DNA of 8,671 nucleotides from Puniceicoccales bacterium (GTDB lineage: Bacteria > Verrucomicrobiota > Verrucomicrobiia > Opitutales > JAIRLG01). The position numbers and the translations under genes were made by a program. The stretch spans positions 1 through 8,671 of the forward strand of contig JAIRRP010000057.1 of assembly GCA_031255915.1 (NCBI GenBank), read 5' to 3'. Below are positions 6,569 to 8,671 of this stretch, in pieces. Under the pieces are notes generated by a model. That model saw nothing but the letters and a program-made list of their open reading frames with translations. It was not told where the DNA came from and ran no database searches. Within the stretch, counting starts at the first letter, position 1, and every line of letters starts with the position of its first letter.

Positions 6569-7144
6569 ATGAACTTTGACATTATCCATAACGTTTTCTA
6601 TGGACTCCATGAGATACTGTTGAATATCGATTGGCCCCTATTGTTTCATGATATTTTTTATAATATAACGCTTCGTTACCTCATCCTATTTTGGATATCG
6701 ATACGCATCTTTTACTTCCTGACGTGTCCTCACCGGAAGCTCTGTGTTTCACAAGGAAAAATAGGCAGTATTTTCTTACAAAAATCGGCCCTAAAAGATA
6801 TCCTCATTCAAACCTGCTTTGACCAGGGCATTCGGACAAAACCCCACATCGCCATCCACATTCACCGCCATATCAACATCGATATTTCCTTTAAAATCGT
6901 GCAACACCAACCACTGCAAGAGCTGGGAGCTCGTCTTCAATTTGAATTACATCGCCTGCTCTCCGATGATCTCGGGATCGATAAAAAGGTACATATTCAC
7001 CTCTTTGTCACAGGCTTTCTCCGATCACAGCGCTCGCCGGTTCCCGTAGCAGCCGAATCCATCGCGGACCGGGAAACATCTAAATTTCTCGAAAAAACGC
7101 AAAGCGTACACGAGTGCCACAGAGATGGGCCTTGCCGCCTTTGA
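6569..7144 (+). CDS. Asp23/AmaP-like membrane-anchored alkaline-shock-type protein
   Basis: This encodes 191 residues. Residues 36-52 (LRYLILFWISIRIFYFL) form a hydrophobic helix, with a weaker hydrophobic stretch near 10-32. From about 60 to 150 the chain resembles the Asp23/AmaP domain: GKIGSIFLQKSALKDIL, a beta-like IAIHIHRHINIDISFKI, then LGARLQFELHRLLSDDLGIDKKVHIHLFVTGFL. Family members share that order (an I/S-rich strand, a helix, strands, an amphipathic helix and a final V-x-V-x-V strand). In Gram-positive bacteria AmaP anchors Asp23 to the membrane in the envelope-stress response; the role here is unknown. The C-terminal tail from about 152 looks unstructured, and its last codons lie inside a palindromic element that also contains the TGA stop (7142-7144). 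The natural C-terminus may therefore have been changed by insertion. The start has a good ribosome site, 3 bp after sufU. Domain call moderate, gene call strong. Confidence 0.6.
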   Translation: MNFDIIHNVFYGLHEILLNIDWPLLFHDIFYNITLRYLILFWISIRIFYFLTCPHRKLCVSQGKIGSIFLQKSALKDILIQTCFDQGIRTKPHIAIHIHRHINIDISFKIVQHQPLQELGARLQFELHRLLSDDLGIDKKVHIHLFVTGFLRSQRSPVPVAAESIADRETSKFLEKTQSVHECHRDGPCRL

Positions 7145-7238
7145 GCCCAAAGGGCTCTGGCCCGCTATGCGGGCTGCGGGAAGGAAAAATGAAAGCTCCC
7201 GCTTTGCATTTTCCCCTTACCGCAAAGGCGGCAAACCC
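7127..7238. repeat. Complex palindromic element able to fold as a four-way junction
   Basis: An 11-bp perfect outer stem (TTGCCGCCTTT at 7132-7142 with AAAGGCGGCAA at 7224-7234) is extended by GGG (7127-7129) with CCC (7236-7238) across a small internal loop. It encloses three hairpins. The first is GAGCCC/GGGCTC, 7143-7157, loop AAA. The second is GCCCGC/GCGGGC, 7160-7174, loop TAT. The third is a long imperfect stem, 7176-7223, with loop TCCC. The hairpins are packed with 0-2 unpaired bases between them. The element sits between convergent genes and overlaps the end of the Asp23/AmaP-like gene. No second copy is visible in this window. It could be a dispersed palindromic repeat (REP/MITE-like), a structured RNA at the 3' end of the sufU transcript, or a bidirectional transcription stop; no T-run follows the stems. 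Confidence 0.7.
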
Positions 7239-7329
7239 TCCCAAGCTAGAATCGACCCATCACTCGACCTCTTGAAGGAAAGCTACCAAGCATCCACCTC
7301 CCAAAACGAACGAAAAAATGTCGCTCTCC

Positions 7330-8199
7330 CTACGGTTCCAAAGGGACTCCGGTTCCCCTATCGGCGATGAGAAATCGCGGACGACCCGAAACATCTCGGC
7401 GAATCTGAACGGGACAAAAACCCAATTTCAGAGCCTCCTCTTTCAGTAGATTTCCATGATTGCTCCCCATCTCCAGGATGAGCGATGCACCCGAAGTCAT
7501 GAAAACCCATGCCTGTCTCAAGATTTTCAAAAGGTCGGCAATCCCTCCTTGATCAGAGCACAAAGCGCCTATCGGTTCATAATCTCGCACTTCTGGCTCG
7601 GCCCCACGTACCTCTTCCTGCGTCAAGTAGGGAGGATTCGCCACAACGAGGTCAAAGCAACCCTCCACATTTTCGAACCAATCCGATAGGCGGAACGAAA
7701 TATTTGACACGCAATTACTCTCGGCATTCTCCAGAGCCAACTTCAGAGCATTGGAATCGATATCTATCGCCATCACCTCACTCTCGGGTAAGGCCTTCGC
7801 CAAAGCGATACCTATGGCTCCACTCCCGGTTCCCAAGTCCAAAATACGCACATGGGAAGGCGCTTTTTTCTTCCACACGTCGACGATAAATTCCACGAGT
7901 TCCTCCGTCTCTGGCCTCGGGATAAGCGCCCGTCCATCATTCCGCAATGATACATTATAAAAATCAGATACTTCCAGGATATACTGAAGTGGTTCACGCC
8001 TACCCCGACGGCCGACGAGTGTCCTAAACTCCGAAACGGCAACCTGGTCTACGCTTTTCTCCAAAAGCGTATAGAGATCACAACGACGACAACCTAAAAC
8101 ATCGGCTAAAATCCATTCCGCATCTGACCGCGGCTGCTGAACTTGCCTGTGCTGCAAGAAATGCATAGCTTGATCTAACAACACCAATACCGTCGGCAT
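7330..8199 (-). CDS. prmC: Peptide chain release factor N5-glutamine methyltransferase PrmC (HemK)
   Basis: PrmC uses S-adenosylmethionine to methylate the glutamine of the GGQ motif in release factors RF1 and RF2, which aids translation termination. From the ATG at 8199 the protein is 289 residues (E. coli 277). An N-terminal helical domain (RSDAEWILADVLGCRRCDLYTLLE) is followed by IPRPETEELV (93-102), the SAM-binding DLGTGSGAIG (121-130), the catalytic NPPY at 188-191 and a C-terminal SGRPRFLIAD. Every PrmC hallmark is present. The frame is open up to an ATG at 8352, but the extra 51 residues overlap the upstream FliO-like gene in another frame and look like no known PrmC N-terminus. The start at 8199 lies 20 bp past the FliO stop and gives a normal length. 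prfA, its frequent partner, is not in this window. It converges with the Asp23/AmaP-like gene, with the palindromic element between them. Confidence 0.95.
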   Translation of the reverse strand: MPTVLVLLDQAMHFLQHRQVQQPRSDAEWILADVLGCRRCDLYTLLEKSVDQVAVSEFRTLVGRRGRREPLQYILEVSDFYNVSLRNDGRALIPRPETEELVEFIVDVWKKKAPSHVRILDLGTGSGAIGIALAKALPESEVMAIDIDSNALKLALENAESNCVSNISFRLSDWFENVEGCFDLVVANPPYLTQEEVRGAEPEVRDYEPIGALCSDQGGIADLLKILRQAWVFMTSGASLILEMGSNHGNLLKEEALKLGFCPVQIRRDVSGRPRFLIADRGTGVPLEP

Positions 8200-8219
8200 A
8201 GGGACGATGCGATGAGGCC

Positions 8220-8549
8220 CTAATCCAAAGGTAATTCCTTCGATTCTTCCCCTATTTCCATGAGCCGTACCATTCTGTCTCGACTCATACCCACGAGCAC
8301 TTTGCGACGACCGCAGCGAATCAGACTCAGGTACTGACGTCCACCTAACCATTTGCGATCAATGACTTCGATGCGCTCTGCCAAATTTTTCTCCGGAGAA
8401 GAAATAGGAGTTCTCATGAACCAATCCCGACGATGGAAATAGACCATCATGCCACCACCTAGGGCTATCAATGTCAAAAAGCAAATGGTCTTCAGGATCG
8501 TCAGCACCCCTGGGGAAGCTAACATTTCAGCAACGGAACCGGTTGGCAT
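8220..8549 (-). CDS. FliO-like flagellar biosynthesis/export protein
   Basis: This encodes 109 residues. A single transmembrane helix lies at about 15-38 (VLTILKTICFLTLIALGGGM), followed by a cytoplasmic part with the FliO pattern: ERIEVIDRKWLGGRQYLSLIRCGRRKVLVGMSRDRMVRL (about 58-96), that is, strand, LG-R, strand, gly-x-x-x-LVG, then a short helix. FliO is a small membrane protein that helps assemble the FliPQR core of the flagellar type III export gate. No fliP, fliQ or fliR is in the window, and FliO sequences diverge widely, so the call rests on topology and pattern. The ATG at 8549 gives a short cytoplasmic or periplasmic leader before the helix; no Shine-Dalgarno sequence is visible. 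prmC follows after 20 bp, so the two are probably cotranscribed. Confidence 0.6.
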   Translation of the reverse strand: MPTGSVAEMLASPGVLTILKTICFLTLIALGGGMMVYFHRRDWFMRTPISSPEKNLAERIEVIDRKWLGGRQYLSLIRCGRRKVLVGMSRDRMVRLMEIGEESKELPLD

Positions 8550-8585
8550 AGATAAAAATTAAGGGAAGAAAAATCACCCCAAAGG

Positions 8586-8671
8586 TCAATGCTCAAACTT
8601 TTTCCAGAACCAGAGGGTTTTGATAAGGCCTTCGTTTTTTGATTCTAGGCGAGTCAGGTGCCCTTGGAAAT
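8586..8671 (-). CDS. C-terminal end of an unidentified gene (cut by window edge)
   Basis: Minus-strand frame open from the right edge to a TGA at 8586-8588. The visible tail reads FQGHLTRLESKNEGLIKTLW and then FWKKFEH, a plausible amphipathic C-terminus. The gene would end 36 bp before the FliO-like start and run in the same direction. A second frame, stopping at 8593-8595, is also open but reads as an arginine/proline-rich string and seems less likely. With about 27 residues I cannot name the protein. By flagellar gene order FliN would be a natural neighbour, but nothing in the residues shows this. Confidence 0.35.
   Translation of the reverse strand, partial: FQGHLTRLESKNEGLIKTLWFWKKFEH

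Noticed and set aside
7125..7370. Plus-strand frame of 81 residues across the palindromic element
   Set aside because: It runs through the hairpins and into the end of prmC on the opposite strand, and its residues are low-information R/K/P-rich.
8200..8352. N-terminal extension of prmC to the ATG at 8352
   Set aside because: The extra 51 residues overlap the FliO-like gene in another frame, match no PrmC N-terminus and make the protein too long.
8593..8671. Second open minus-strand frame at the right edge (ending ...NPLVLEKV)
   Set aside because: Its arginine- and proline-rich string looks less protein-like than the frame ending at 8586; both are too short to be sure.

Overview
The window looks like chromosomal DNA of a Gram-negative bacterium. 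It carries two lipid A genes and fragments of type III secretion or flagellar machinery. The LpxC-FabZ fusion, the short pyrophosphate-dependent phosphofructokinase and the mixed gene order suggest the PVC superphylum, with Verrucomicrobiota (Opitutae/Puniceicoccales-like) my best guess. Bacteroidota also carry the LpxC-FabZ fusion, so this placement is an inference and not proof. No phage, insertion sequence, CRISPR array, rRNA or tRNA gene was recognised.

Positions 1-5710 hold one leftward block, in transcription order: dnaA, the fused lpxC/fabZ, lpxA, a small membrane-anchored zinc-ribbon protein, a PPi-dependent 6-phosphofructokinase, and the N-terminal part of a SctQ/YscQ-like type III secretion C-ring protein that runs off the left edge. 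Gaps are 12-74 bp, so this is probably one operon or a few overlapping transcription units. It puts the replication initiator, the first two committed steps of lipid A synthesis and a glycolytic enzyme in one array.

Positions 5711-6124 are the only long gene-free stretch. They are AT-rich and hold at least five DnaA-box-like 9-mers (two perfect) and two perfect inverted repeats. This is a strong candidate for oriC, or at least for an autoregulated dnaA promoter region.

Positions 6125-7144 are a rightward pair 3 bp apart: sufU, the Fe-S cluster scaffold, and a membrane-anchored Asp23/AmaP-like protein. A roughly 112-nt palindromic element that can fold as a four-way junction overlaps the last codons of the second gene and fills much of the space before the convergent prmC.

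Positions 7330-8671 are leftward: a tail of an unidentified upstream gene, a FliO-like flagellar export protein, and prmC, the release-factor glutamine methyltransferase. The FliO-like gene at one end and the SctQ-like gene at the other both point to a type III export apparatus, flagellar or injectisome, encoded near this locus.

Almost all genes belong to known families. The most unusual items are the palindromic four-way-junction element, the candidate origin with its two inverted repeats, the zinc-ribbon micro-protein, and an alanine in LpxA at the acyl-chain ruler position.
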